Below are positions 27,988 through 34,779 of a stretch of DNA of 64,000 nucleotides, in pieces. The DNA comes from Myxococcales bacterium (GTDB lineage: Bacteria > Myxococcota_A > Polyangia > Polyangiales > Ga0077539): positions 62,001 to 126,000 of the forward strand of contig JAUSAZ010000077.1 of NCBI GenBank assembly GCA_030652255.1, read 5' to 3'. Every line of letters starts with the position of its first letter. Within the stretch, counting starts at the first letter, position 1. The notes beneath the pieces are model-generated. The model was given only the letters and a program-made list of their open reading frames with translations. It was not told where the DNA came from and did not search any database. Both the position numbers and the translations under genes were made by a program.

Positions 27988-28392
27988 GTGGGACGCAAAG
28001 AAGAGAGCCGCAAGAAGGTGAACCAGTCCGCGATGATCGGCGTCGGCCTCGGGCTGCTGCCGTTCCGCTTCGCCGCGCCCGCGGTGGCGGCGCTGGGGAT
28101 GAAGGTGATGAAGGACGTGCAGGACGCCTTCGAAGCGGAGACCTCGCCGGTCGAGCAGGCCGCGGCCGCCGCGGTGCTGGGCGCCGGTGAGTTCGCGCTC
28201 GGGTCGGCGTCCCGGGCCGCGCGGCTCATGCCCTGGGCCGGCCCCATCGTGAGCGCGGTGCTCACCGGCGCGGCGCTCAAGGCCCTCGGGGAGGGCGCCA
28301 TCGCGTACTACCAGTGGTCCACGCACAGCCGCGACGCCGAGGCCCGCCCCGCCGACGCGTCGACGGACGGCGGCTCGCGCGTCAACTTCTGA
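27988..28392 (+). CDS. Small protein with hydrophobic helices, unknown function
   Basis: The 134-residue product starts with GTG (MGRKEESRKKVNQ) and has two hydrophobic helices, near residues 16-38 and 83-103. The segment between them is acidic and helical. It might be membrane-associated, but no family is recognised. It lies 33 bases after the SRPBCC gene and probably shares its transcript. Confidence 0.55.
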   Translation: MGRKEESRKKVNQSAMIGVGLGLLPFRFAAPAVAALGMKVMKDVQDAFEAETSPVEQAAAAAVLGAGEFALGSASRAARLMPWAGPIVSAVLTGAALKALGEGAIAYYQWSTHSRDAEARPADASTDGGSRVNF

Positions 28393-28451
28393 CCGCGCTC
28401 CACCAGAGCGCTCCTCTCCCCCACCAACCCCTGAATCCCCCCCCGCGCGCG

Positions 28452-29897
28452 ATGGACCTCCTCCGCTCGCAGCTCCCCTCCGCCCTGCTCGCCTGGATCG
28501 ACCGCGTCGGCTGCGCCGATCCGCTCGCCGACTCGCTGCCCTCGTCCGTGCGCTGGCTGCTCGAGCGCTGGGGCGCCGGGGACGACCACCTCCCGCTGCA
28601 CCTCGTCCACGACCTCGGCCACCTGCTGCTGCGCGGCCGCGACTTCCGCTTCGCCTCCACCGGCTCGCTCGCCCGCAGGGCGGACGACGCCCGCGCCGGG
28701 CGCCTCGCCTACGAGGACAAGGTGCTCGGGCGCTGGGCGCTCGACCCCACGGTGCTCGACGCCCACGTGGCCATCGCGGGCATGCCCCCGGCGCGCCGCG
28801 ACGCCGCCGTCGCCCACGCCGTCGGGCTCGCGCTCTCCGGCCCGCTGCTCGCGGCGGAGGACGTCGCCCGGGGCAACGCGGCGCACCTGCGGGCGTGGCT
28901 CGCCGAGCTGCCCGCGGTGGCCGCCGACGAGCCCGAGGTCATACACGGGAAGGTAAGCGACGAGTGGCGCGCGTGGGCCGCGGGGCAGCACGCGGCGTGC
29001 GTGCGCGCGCTCCCCCCGGGGCGCCTCTTCCGCGCGGAGGACCTCTGGGAGATCGCCCACCTCCCGGAGCTGCCGAGCGAGAGCGCGCGGCTCGCGCTGC
29101 GGACGATCCTCGGGCTGACGGCGCGGGTCGGGCCGGTGTCCCCCTCGGTGGCGCTCTCGCTGCGGCACAAGGCCCGCGAGGTGCCCGTCGAGGCCGAGGA
29201 GGCGGACCAGTACCCGGCCGGGGGCTTCGACGCCATCAGCACCCGCGGCACCTTCGAGAACCTGGTGCGCAGCGAGGTCGCGTACGTGGGCGAGGGGAGC
29301 ACCGAGCGCGGCGGGGTCGACCTCTTCGACGTGCGCTTCGCGGAGAACGAGCTGCTCTTCTACACCCGCGACGAGTCGCCGCTGCTCGACGCGCGGCGCG
29401 ACCTCACGGTGGTGCTGCACCGGCCCGCGGCGCAGCGGCACAAGCACCCCTCGCTGGAGGCGCAGACCCTGGTGCTCACCGAGGCGCTGGCGCTGGCGCT
29501 ACAGGGCGACCTGCTGCGGGTCTTCGGCCCGGCGGGGTCGCGGTGCACCATCGTGTGGCTGGTCGAGCGGCCGGGCGACCTCGACGTGGCCGAGCAGGAG
29601 CGGGCGCTGTTGTCCCTGCCGCTGGCCGCGGAGGTGGCGCACCGGCGGGTGGCGCTGGTGGTGGCGCGCTCGTGGGAGGAGGTCCCGCTGGCGGGGCGGG
29701 TGGTGTGCTCGCCGCTGGCCGAGGACGACGCGGTGCCGCGCGCGGCGTGGGTGCGCGTCGACGAGGCGCGCTGGGTGCTGGGCGACGCGCGGGTGGAGGT
29801 GGCCGACGGGGCGCCGGCGCTGCGCTCGCTGGCCGACCGGCTGCTGACGATGCTCACGCGCCGGGCGCCGCGGCGGGCGGTGCGGCGGGGGCGCTGA
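28452..29897 (+). CDS. Unknown protein, possible vWA-like C-terminal domain
   Basis: The 481-residue protein has no signal peptide. The N-terminal 250 residues are helical. The second half opens with 'FENLVRSEVAYVGEG' and 'ELLFYTRDESPLLDARRDL', followed by alternating strands and helices ('TVVLHRP', 'LVLTEALALALQGDLLRVFG', 'CTIVWLVERPGD'), which resembles a vWA/Rossmann-like fold without a clear MIDAS. The C-terminus is highly basic (RRAPRRAVRRGR). Its last 27 codons and the eight bases after the stop recur at 31973-32062, beyond an inserted segment. The ATG at 28452 is preferred to the longer frame from 28314. Confidence 0.6.
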   Translation: MDLLRSQLPSALLAWIDRVGCADPLADSLPSSVRWLLERWGAGDDHLPLHLVHDLGHLLLRGRDFRFASTGSLARRADDARAGRLAYEDKVLGRWALDPTVLDAHVAIAGMPPARRDAAVAHAVGLALSGPLLAAEDVARGNAAHLRAWLAELPAVAADEPEVIHGKVSDEWRAWAAGQHAACVRALPPGRLFRAEDLWEIAHLPELPSESARLALRTILGLTARVGPVSPSVALSLRHKAREVPVEAEEADQYPAGGFDAISTRGTFENLVRSEVAYVGEGSTERGGVDLFDVRFAENELLFYTRDESPLLDARRDLTVVLHRPAAQRHKHPSLEAQTLVLTEALALALQGDLLRVFGPAGSRCTIVWLVERPGDLDVAEQERALLSLPLAAEVAHRRVALVVARSWEEVPLAGRVVCSPLAEDDAVPRAAWVRVDEARWVLGDARVEVADGAPALRSLADRLLTMLTRRAPRRAVRRGR

Positions 29898-29905
29898 GCG
29901 GCGGG
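29816..29905. repeat. Direct repeat, copy 1 (3' end of the 28452 gene)
   Basis: This 90-base segment covers the last 27 codons, the stop and eight following bases. It recurs at 31973-32062 at a constant offset of 2157, with nine mismatches and no indel. Four of the seven changed codons are synonymous, and two of the others are Met/Leu and Thr/Ser. Confidence 0.9.
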
Positions 29906-29907
29906 CG

Positions 29908-30058
29908 AACGGGTTCACCTGCGAGGGGGAGATCCTCGTGCGCGATCACTTCGCGGCCTTCGCCGAGCGCATGCAGGAGTGCGATCGCGTGCTGCCTGCA
30001 GTGCCGTATCGACAATGGGTGCTCTCGCTGCCGTGGGAGCTACGGCTGTCGGCGGCGC
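29908..30058 (+). mobile_element. IS91-family transposase fragment
   Basis: An in-frame stretch reading 'CDRVLPAVPYRQWVLSLPW' followed by 'ELR' matches the conserved 'VLPxVPxRQWVLSLPxxLRY' segment of IS91/IS801-type HUH transposases. The zinc-finger part usually found just before it and the catalytic part after it are missing, so this is a scrap. IS91 elements move by rolling-circle replication and can carry neighbouring DNA. It starts immediately after direct repeat copy 1. The 110 bases up to the next gene show nothing recognisable. Confidence 0.7.
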
Positions 30059-30167
30059 GCGCGGGCGCGCAGCGCCGACCCGGCGGGCTGGCGTTCGAGC
30101 GCCGGTTGTCGTTAGGTTCCCTGGGCATGGTGACGGGTGGGGGCGCTCCAGAAGGGCTCGATTGCGG

Positions 30168-31616
30168 ATGAACGCCGACGCGCTCAGGGCCCTGCTCCAG
30201 GCCGTTCCCCTCGAATCCGAGTGGTTGGAGTGCAAGGTCGCGAACGACGATCCCAAGGTGATCGGCGAGTACGTCTCGGCCCTCTCGAACTCCGCGGCAC
30301 TGCTGCGCCGTGACGGGGCCTGGTTGATCTGGGGCATCGATGACGCGACGCGACGGGTGGTCGGCACTGCCATCCGTCCTCGGGAGCGGAAGGTCGGCAA
30401 CGAACCCCTGGAGAGCTGGCTCGCGCACAAGCTCTCGCCGCGGGTCGACCTCCAGTTCCATGAGGTCGAGATGGACGGCCGCCGGGTCGTGGCGCTGTGG
30501 ATACAGCCGACCTTCGCGTCGCCGGTGTCGTTCGATGGGGTCGAGTGGATCCGCGTTGGCGAGGTGAAGAAGCGGCTTCGGGAGCATCCCGGGCGCGAGA
30601 AGGAGCTGTGGGCCGCGCTCGCAAGGCAGCCCTTCGAGACGGGCCTCGCGGCGCGCGGGGTCACCGGTGACGAGGTCCTGTCCCGCCTGGACTATCCGAA
30701 GTATTTCGAACTCGCGCGACTGAACCTGCCGGCCAACCGCTCGGGCATCCTCGACCGACTAACGGTGGAGAAACTGATCGTCGCGCAGGGCGGCGACCGC
30801 TTCGACGTCACGCACCTCGGTGCCGTGCTCTTCGCGAGGCAGCTCTCGGACTTTGCCGGGCTGGGACGCAAGGCGTTCCGGGTGATCCGCTACCGCGGCG
30901 TCGGCCGGGTCGAGACGCTCCACGAGCGGCTCTCGACCCACGGGTACGCGTCGGACTTCGAGGCGCTCGTCGACTACGTCAACGGTCTGGTGCCCACGAA
31001 CGAAGTCCTGGGCGACGCGTTCCGCCGCGATTTCCAGATGTACCCGAAGGTCGCGATCCGCGAGCTGGTGGCCAACGCGATGGTCCACCAGGACTTCGCG
31101 ATCTCGGGCACCGGGCCGATGCTGGAGATCTTCGACGACCGCATGGAGGTGAGCAACCCGGGCCTCCCGCTGATCGACCCGCTCCGCTTCATCGACCATT
31201 CGCCGCAGTCCCGCAACGAGATGCTCGCCGACCTCATGCGCCGACTCTCGATCTGCGAGGAGCGCGGCAGCGGGTTCGACAAGGTCATCGACGCCATCGA
31301 GGCGTTTCAGCTGCCGCCGCCGGACATCCGCAAGGACACGACGCACACGCGGGTCCTGCTATTCGCGCTCCAGGAGCCCGCGCGGATGGACCGCATGGAC
31401 CGCGTGCGCGCCTGCTATCAGCACTGCTGCCTGCTCTACGTCTCGAATCGGCGCATGACGAACGCCACCCTGCGCGAGCGCCTCAAGATCGACGCGTCGA
31501 ACCCCTCCGCCGCGTCGAGGATCATCCGCGACGCCGTCGAAGCCTGCCTCGTCAAGCCCGAGGACCCCGACAGCCGATCGCGCAAGCACGCCCGCTACGT
31601 CCCGTTCTGGGCCTGA
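30168..31616 (+). CDS. AlbA_2 (Schlafen-like) plus HATPase_c_4 regulator
   Basis: The 482-residue protein begins with an AlbA_2/Schlafen domain ('ESEWLECKVANDDPKVIGEY', 'SNSAALLRRDGAWLIWGID'). A middle part follows and then a GHKL-type ATP-binding region ('RELVANAMVHQDFAISG', 'NPGLPLIDPLRFI', 'ERGSGFDKVI'). The last 90 residues look like a winged helix. This layout is that of a large family of putative transcriptional regulators, often found in accessory or defence islands. The GC content is visibly lower than in the flanks. It is bracketed by the 90-base direct repeats and follows an IS91 scrap, so it was probably transferred in. Confidence 0.85.
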   Translation: MNADALRALLQAVPLESEWLECKVANDDPKVIGEYVSALSNSAALLRRDGAWLIWGIDDATRRVVGTAIRPRERKVGNEPLESWLAHKLSPRVDLQFHEVEMDGRRVVALWIQPTFASPVSFDGVEWIRVGEVKKRLREHPGREKELWAALARQPFETGLAARGVTGDEVLSRLDYPKYFELARLNLPANRSGILDRLTVEKLIVAQGGDRFDVTHLGAVLFARQLSDFAGLGRKAFRVIRYRGVGRVETLHERLSTHGYASDFEALVDYVNGLVPTNEVLGDAFRRDFQMYPKVAIRELVANAMVHQDFAISGTGPMLEIFDDRMEVSNPGLPLIDPLRFIDHSPQSRNEMLADLMRRLSICEERGSGFDKVIDAIEAFQLPPPDIRKDTTHTRVLLFALQEPARMDRMDRVRACYQHCCLLYVSNRRMTNATLRERLKIDASNPSAASRIIRDAVEACLVKPEDPDSRSRKHARYVPFWA

Positions 31617-31972
31617 ATCTTATTTGCGGCTGTCGTGCATCCGCCTCCCGAGGGGTGCTCCGCGAACCGGACTTTCCTCGGGAAATATGCACCGCTCGGT
31701 GCATATTGGCGCGCTCCCTTATTTGCGCTCGTTTGCGCGCCCCTCACATCACCTGCACCCCGGAGCCCCCGCACCAGCGCCGCCGCGTGCGCCGACGAGA
31801 TCAGTCGACGTGCCGCATTGGCGTCCCGCCTTCGCGACATCGGCGCGCTCCCCGGGTTGGCAATGGATGCCGAAACCGGGCGCCGGAGAGAGGATCGACG
31901 CCCTCGCGCGGTCGAGGTCCGGCTCCAGGTCGCTGACAGCGCCGCGCTTGAACCGGGGACGCACTCGCGGAC
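31617..31972. other. Non-coding or degenerate segment after the AlbA_2 gene
   Basis: The first 110 bases are AT-richer than anything near them and hold a 10-base direct repeat CTTATTTGCG (31619-31628 and 31718-31727) around the palindrome at 31684-31707. The remainder, up to the second gene-end repeat, keeps an open frame. Its last part ('AVEVRLQVADSA') weakly resembles the residues before the 3' end of the 28452 gene, so it may be a decayed piece of that gene or a relative. Confidence 0.5.
31684..31707. promoter_or_regulatory. Perfect 11-bp palindrome, operator-like
   Basis: AATATGCACCG (31684-31694) and its exact reverse complement (31697-31707) are separated by CT. The symmetry and AT-rich ends fit a dimeric regulator site. 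It sits 70 bases downstream of the AlbA_2 gene rather than in front of it, so its target is unclear. Confidence 0.5.
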
Positions 31973-32062
31973 GGCGCTGCGGTCGCTGGCCGACCGGCTG
32001 CTGACGCTGCTCTCCCGACGGGCGCCGCGGCGGGCGTCGCGACGGGGGCGGTGAGCGGCGGG
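31973..32062. repeat. Direct repeat, copy 2: orphan gene end
   Basis: This is the second copy of the 3' end of the 28452 gene, coding LRSLADRLLTLLSRRAPRRA and then SRRGR and a stop, cut off from the gene body by the inserted segment. Confidence 0.9.
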
Positions 32063-32179
32063 TATCACTCAGCAAACCCTACGTTTCCAGGGTATTCTGA
32101 TCCGCCAGGCGGTCGTGGCCGCAGCCCGCGCAGCACACGCATGAAGCCGCGCGCTCTGCCCCCGCCCCGCGCTGACCGC

Positions 32180-32209
32180 TTGCCACCGGGCGCGGACGCC
32201 GCCTAGCTT
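32180..32209 (+). promoter_or_regulatory. Candidate promoter of the truncated hydrolase gene
   Basis: TTGCCA (32180-32185) and TAGCTT (32204-32209) lie 18 bases apart, and the ATG at 32217 falls at about the expected transcription start. This would give a leaderless mRNA for a gene that is now broken. Confidence 0.35.
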
Positions 32210-32216
32210 GGGTCCG

Positions 32217-32485
32217 ATGCGTGACCGCGAAGCGACCATCCGCGGCGACGCTGCCCACGGCGACACCCCCTCTCCGGTGTACGCCCACGTCCCAGCCGGC
32301 GCCACGCGCGGCGGCGTCGTGGTCCACGAGATCTTCGGCCGTCAGCCCGACATCGAGCGGGTGGTCGACCGCTTCGCCACGCGGGGCTACGCCGCGGTGG
32401 CGCCCGACCTCTTCCACCAGGGCGCGCTGCCGTGCATCCGGGCCGTGTTCGCGGCGATGCGCTCGGGCGAGGAGGTCGCCCCGGT
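32217..32485 (+). pseudogene. Truncated dienelactone hydrolase
   Basis: The frame encodes the N-terminal third of a dienelactone hydrolase-like alpha/beta-hydrolase: 'GVVVHEIFGRQPDIERVVDR' and 'FATRGYAAVAPDLF' are typical. The family is about 230-240 residues long with its nucleophile, Asp and His further on. Here the homology stops after roughly 85 residues, where an inverted fragment of the FGE-like gene begins (32486). The catalytic triad is therefore missing and the product cannot be active. The open frame continues into the inverted fragment and stops at 32664-32666. Confidence 0.8.
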
Positions 32486-32646
32486 GCGCCAGGCGCAGAA
32501 CGCGGCCGCGTCGTTCCACGAGACCATCACCGCGGGCGCGTCGTCGCGGAGAAACCCGCGCATGTCGGCGTCCTCCGTGGTGAACGGCCGGCGCCAGTCG
32601 GCGTGCGGCGCGCGCCGCCACTCCCAGTCGAGCATGCCCTCGACCG
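32486..32646 (-). repeat. Inverted 161-bp copy of part of the FGE-like gene
   Basis: Bases 32486-32646 are the reverse complement of 33771-33931, with one mismatch by my reading and a constant coordinate sum of 66417. The source is an internal piece of the gene at 33455-34360. The low divergence indicates a recent event. Confidence 0.92.
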
Positions 32647-32675
32647 CCGTCGCGGCGCAGGAGTAACTGAGCTCG

Positions 32676-33458
32676 ATGCCCCTTCGTCCGCCTCCTGGCG
32701 CGGCCCTCGCCTGCTTCGTTCTCCTCGCCGGGTGCCCCCGGCCGCCGGCCGCGCCGCGGCTCCTGCGCGAGCCCGCCCCCCTGGCGTCGCTTCCCGTGAC
32801 GCCGGATGCCGGCGAGCCCGTCGACGCCACGGAGGTCGCGGCCACCCCTTCCGGCGGACCGTGGGCCGCGGCGTGGACCGACCCGGCCGCGGTCGCGCGC
32901 CTCGCGACGAGCTGCGACTACCACCCGCCCCCCGACGAGGACGACGAGGCCGACCCGCTCGAGTGCGCGAGCAGCATCGAGCAGCAGTCGTGCTCGTACG
33001 ACCCGTGCCACGAGGACGTCGACCTCCCCTGTCGGCGGGTCTGCGGTCGCACGTGCGGCACCTGCGACGGGCGCTGCCGCGGGGCCTGCGGGCGGTGCCG
33101 CGCCGCGTGCCACGACGAGGCCTGCGTGCTCTCCTGCGCCACCTCCTGCGGGCAGTGCCTGCAGGCGTGCCTCACCGAGAAGGACCGCTGCCTCACGGCG
33201 GGCTGCGCCGCGCGCTACGCCGCCTGCGCGCGGCGCTCGGTCGAGCACTTCCGACGCGGTCCGTGCCTTGCGGCGTGCACGCGCTGCCACGCCACCTGCG
33301 AGGGCCGCGGCCGCGAAGGGCCCTGCCTCGAGCGCTGCCTCGCCCGCACGCGCGGGTGCACCGCCGAGGAGGTCAACCACTGCACCTGGGATGGTCCGTC
33401 GTACGGCGCCGATTCGTCCGAGGAGGACGTCGACGCGGGCGCGCCGCCCTCGCCGTGA
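32676..33458 (+). CDS. Cys-rich lipoprotein
   Basis: The 260-residue product has a signal peptide with lipobox LLAGC. After a Pro/Ala linker it carries more than 25 cysteines in about 150 residues, in patterns such as 'CRRVCGRTCGTCDGRC' and 'CVLSCATSCGQCLQAC'. The spacing suggests disulfide knots or metal binding on the cell envelope. No CxPxR sulfatase-type motif is seen. The stop overlaps the GTG start of the FGE-like gene by four bases (GTGA), so the two are translated together and likely work together. Confidence 0.7.
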   Translation: MPLRPPPGAALACFVLLAGCPRPPAAPRLLREPAPLASLPVTPDAGEPVDATEVAATPSGGPWAAAWTDPAAVARLATSCDYHPPPDEDDEADPLECASSIEQQSCSYDPCHEDVDLPCRRVCGRTCGTCDGRCRGACGRCRAACHDEACVLSCATSCGQCLQACLTEKDRCLTAGCAARYAACARRSVEHFRRGPCLAACTRCHATCEGRGREGPCLERCLARTRGCTAEEVNHCTWDGPSYGADSSEEDVDAGAPPSP

Positions 33459-34360
33459 CCGCGCGGCGGGCGCTCGCGCTGGCGTGGGTGCTCGCCGGCT
33501 GCCGCCACGCCCCTGCCGGTCGGGCGCCCGTCGCGCCGGTCGCCGCGGCGGGCCGGGACGCGGCGGGCGAGGGCCCGGTGTGCCTGCCGCCGGGCGAGTT
33601 CGTGCGCGGCCGCGCGGTGAGCCGGCGCCGCGACGAGCGTCACCCGCACCCGGTGCGGGTGGAGGCGTTCTGCCTCGATCGCACGCTGGTGACGCGCTCG
33701 GAGTTCGCGCGCTTCGTGGCGGCCACGGCGCACGTCACCGACGCCGAGCGCCGGGGCTATGGGCTCGAGTCGGTCGAGGGCATGCTCGACTGGGAGTGGC
33801 GGCGCGCGCCGCACGCCGACTGGCGCCGGCCGTTCACCACGGAGGACGCCGACCTGCGCGGGTTTCTCCGCGACGACGCGCCCGCGGTGATGGTCTCGTG
33901 GAACGACGCGGCCGCGTTCTGCGCCTGGCGCCGCGGACGTCTCCCGGGCGAGGACGAGTGGGAGTACGCCATGCGCGCCGGCTCGCAGGGCACGCGCTTC
34001 CCCTGGGGCGACGACCTCGCCGGACCCGACGGCCGCGCGCGCCTCAACCGCTGGGAGGGAGCCTCGCACGCCCGCAACGACCGCGGCGACGGGTACGTCT
34101 ACGTCTCGCCGGTGCGCGCATTCGCCCCCAACGCGTGGGGCTTCCACGACCCCGCGGGCAACGTCTGGCAGTGGACCGCGGACGTGTACGCCGCGGGCGA
34201 CGACGCCGGCGCGCCGTCCGAGCGCGTGCTGCGGGGCGGCTCGTGGTGGTGCGCGGCCTGCACCTGCGAGGGCTACGGGCTCTGGTACCGCGGGCACGCC
34301 GAGGCGCGCGCGGCGTTCTCGAACAACGGCTTCCGCTGCGCCTACGACGCCGCGGAGTGA
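33455..34360 (+). CDS. FGE-sulfatase-fold lipoprotein keeping both active-site cysteines
   Basis: The 301-residue product has a lipobox (VLAGC) and an FGE-sulfatase (SUMF1) domain: 'CLPPGEFVRGRAVSRR', 'CLDRTLVTRSEF', 'VSWNDAAAFCAW', 'LPGEDEWEYAMRAG', 'DPAGNVWQWTADVY', 'RVLRGGSWWCAACTC' and 'NNGFRCAYD'. In formylglycine-generating enzyme, two cysteines five residues apart follow 'GGS'; here Cys266 and Cys271 sit at those places, with Cys269 between. Most FGE-fold proteins lack them. A copper-dependent oxidase role is therefore possible, but lipoprotein anchoring is unusual. It is coupled to the Cys-rich lipoprotein. Part of this gene is copied in inverted form at 32486-32646. Confidence 0.8.
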   Translation: MTARRALALAWVLAGCRHAPAGRAPVAPVAAAGRDAAGEGPVCLPPGEFVRGRAVSRRRDERHPHPVRVEAFCLDRTLVTRSEFARFVAATAHVTDAERRGYGLESVEGMLDWEWRRAPHADWRRPFTTEDADLRGFLRDDAPAVMVSWNDAAAFCAWRRGRLPGEDEWEYAMRAGSQGTRFPWGDDLAGPDGRARLNRWEGASHARNDRGDGYVYVSPVRAFAPNAWGFHDPAGNVWQWTADVYAAGDDAGAPSERVLRGGSWWCAACTCEGYGLWYRGHAEARAAFSNNGFRCAYDAAE

Positions 34361-34370
34361 GAGTCGCCGG

Positions 34371-34439
34371 TCAGAAGAAGCTGCCGATGGTGAACCCGAA
34401 CAGCTGCGCGCCGGTGAAGGCCGATGACGCATCGATCGC
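34371..34439 (-). pseudogene. Possible 3' remnant of an outer-membrane protein gene
   Basis: A minus-strand frame reads AIDASSAFTGAQLFGFTIGS and then FF and a stop. Alternating hydrophobic residues with a final Phe are the C-terminal signature of outer-membrane beta-barrels. There is no gene body upstream, where the zinc-ribbon gene now sits, so this would be debris. It could be chance. Confidence 0.25.
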
Positions 34440-34482
34440 GGTGGACCCGCGGGCGGCGGGCGGCGGCGGTAGCCTCGCGGGC

Positions 34483-34779
34483 ATGAACCCCACCTGGAAG
34501 TGCCTGCGCTGCAGCGGCGACGACCGCTACGCCATCCAGCAGGTGCTGATCGCCGACAACACCTCGGCCAACGGCATCGACGCCTTCACGCTGACGGCGC
34601 ACTACGGCGAGACCGGCGAGTCGGGCCTGTTTGGCGGGAAGATGGGTCGCTCCGCCGTGCGCGCCGAGGCCGTCGTGTGCGCGAAGTGCGGATACACCGA
34701 GCTCTACGCGAAGGACCTACCCCTGCTGGAGCGCTTCGCCGCCGAGCGCCAGGGCGGCGTGCGTCGGCTACGGGGATGA
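34483..34779 (+). CDS. Small zinc-ribbon protein
   Basis: The 98-residue protein has two CxxC knuckles, 'CLRCSGDD' near the start and 'VVCAKCGYTELY' near the end, forming a zinc ribbon. It also has the 'GLFGGKMGR' loop between them. Such small ribbons occur in many bacteria without a known role and may bind nucleic acid or protein. The last 12 bases overlap the end of the convergent lipoprotein gene. A TAGCCT at 34470 could be a -10 for a leaderless transcript. Confidence 0.75.
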   Translation: MNPTWKCLRCSGDDRYAIQQVLIADNTSANGIDAFTLTAHYGETGESGLFGGKMGRSAVRAEAVVCAKCGYTELYAKDLPLLERFAAERQGGVRRLRG

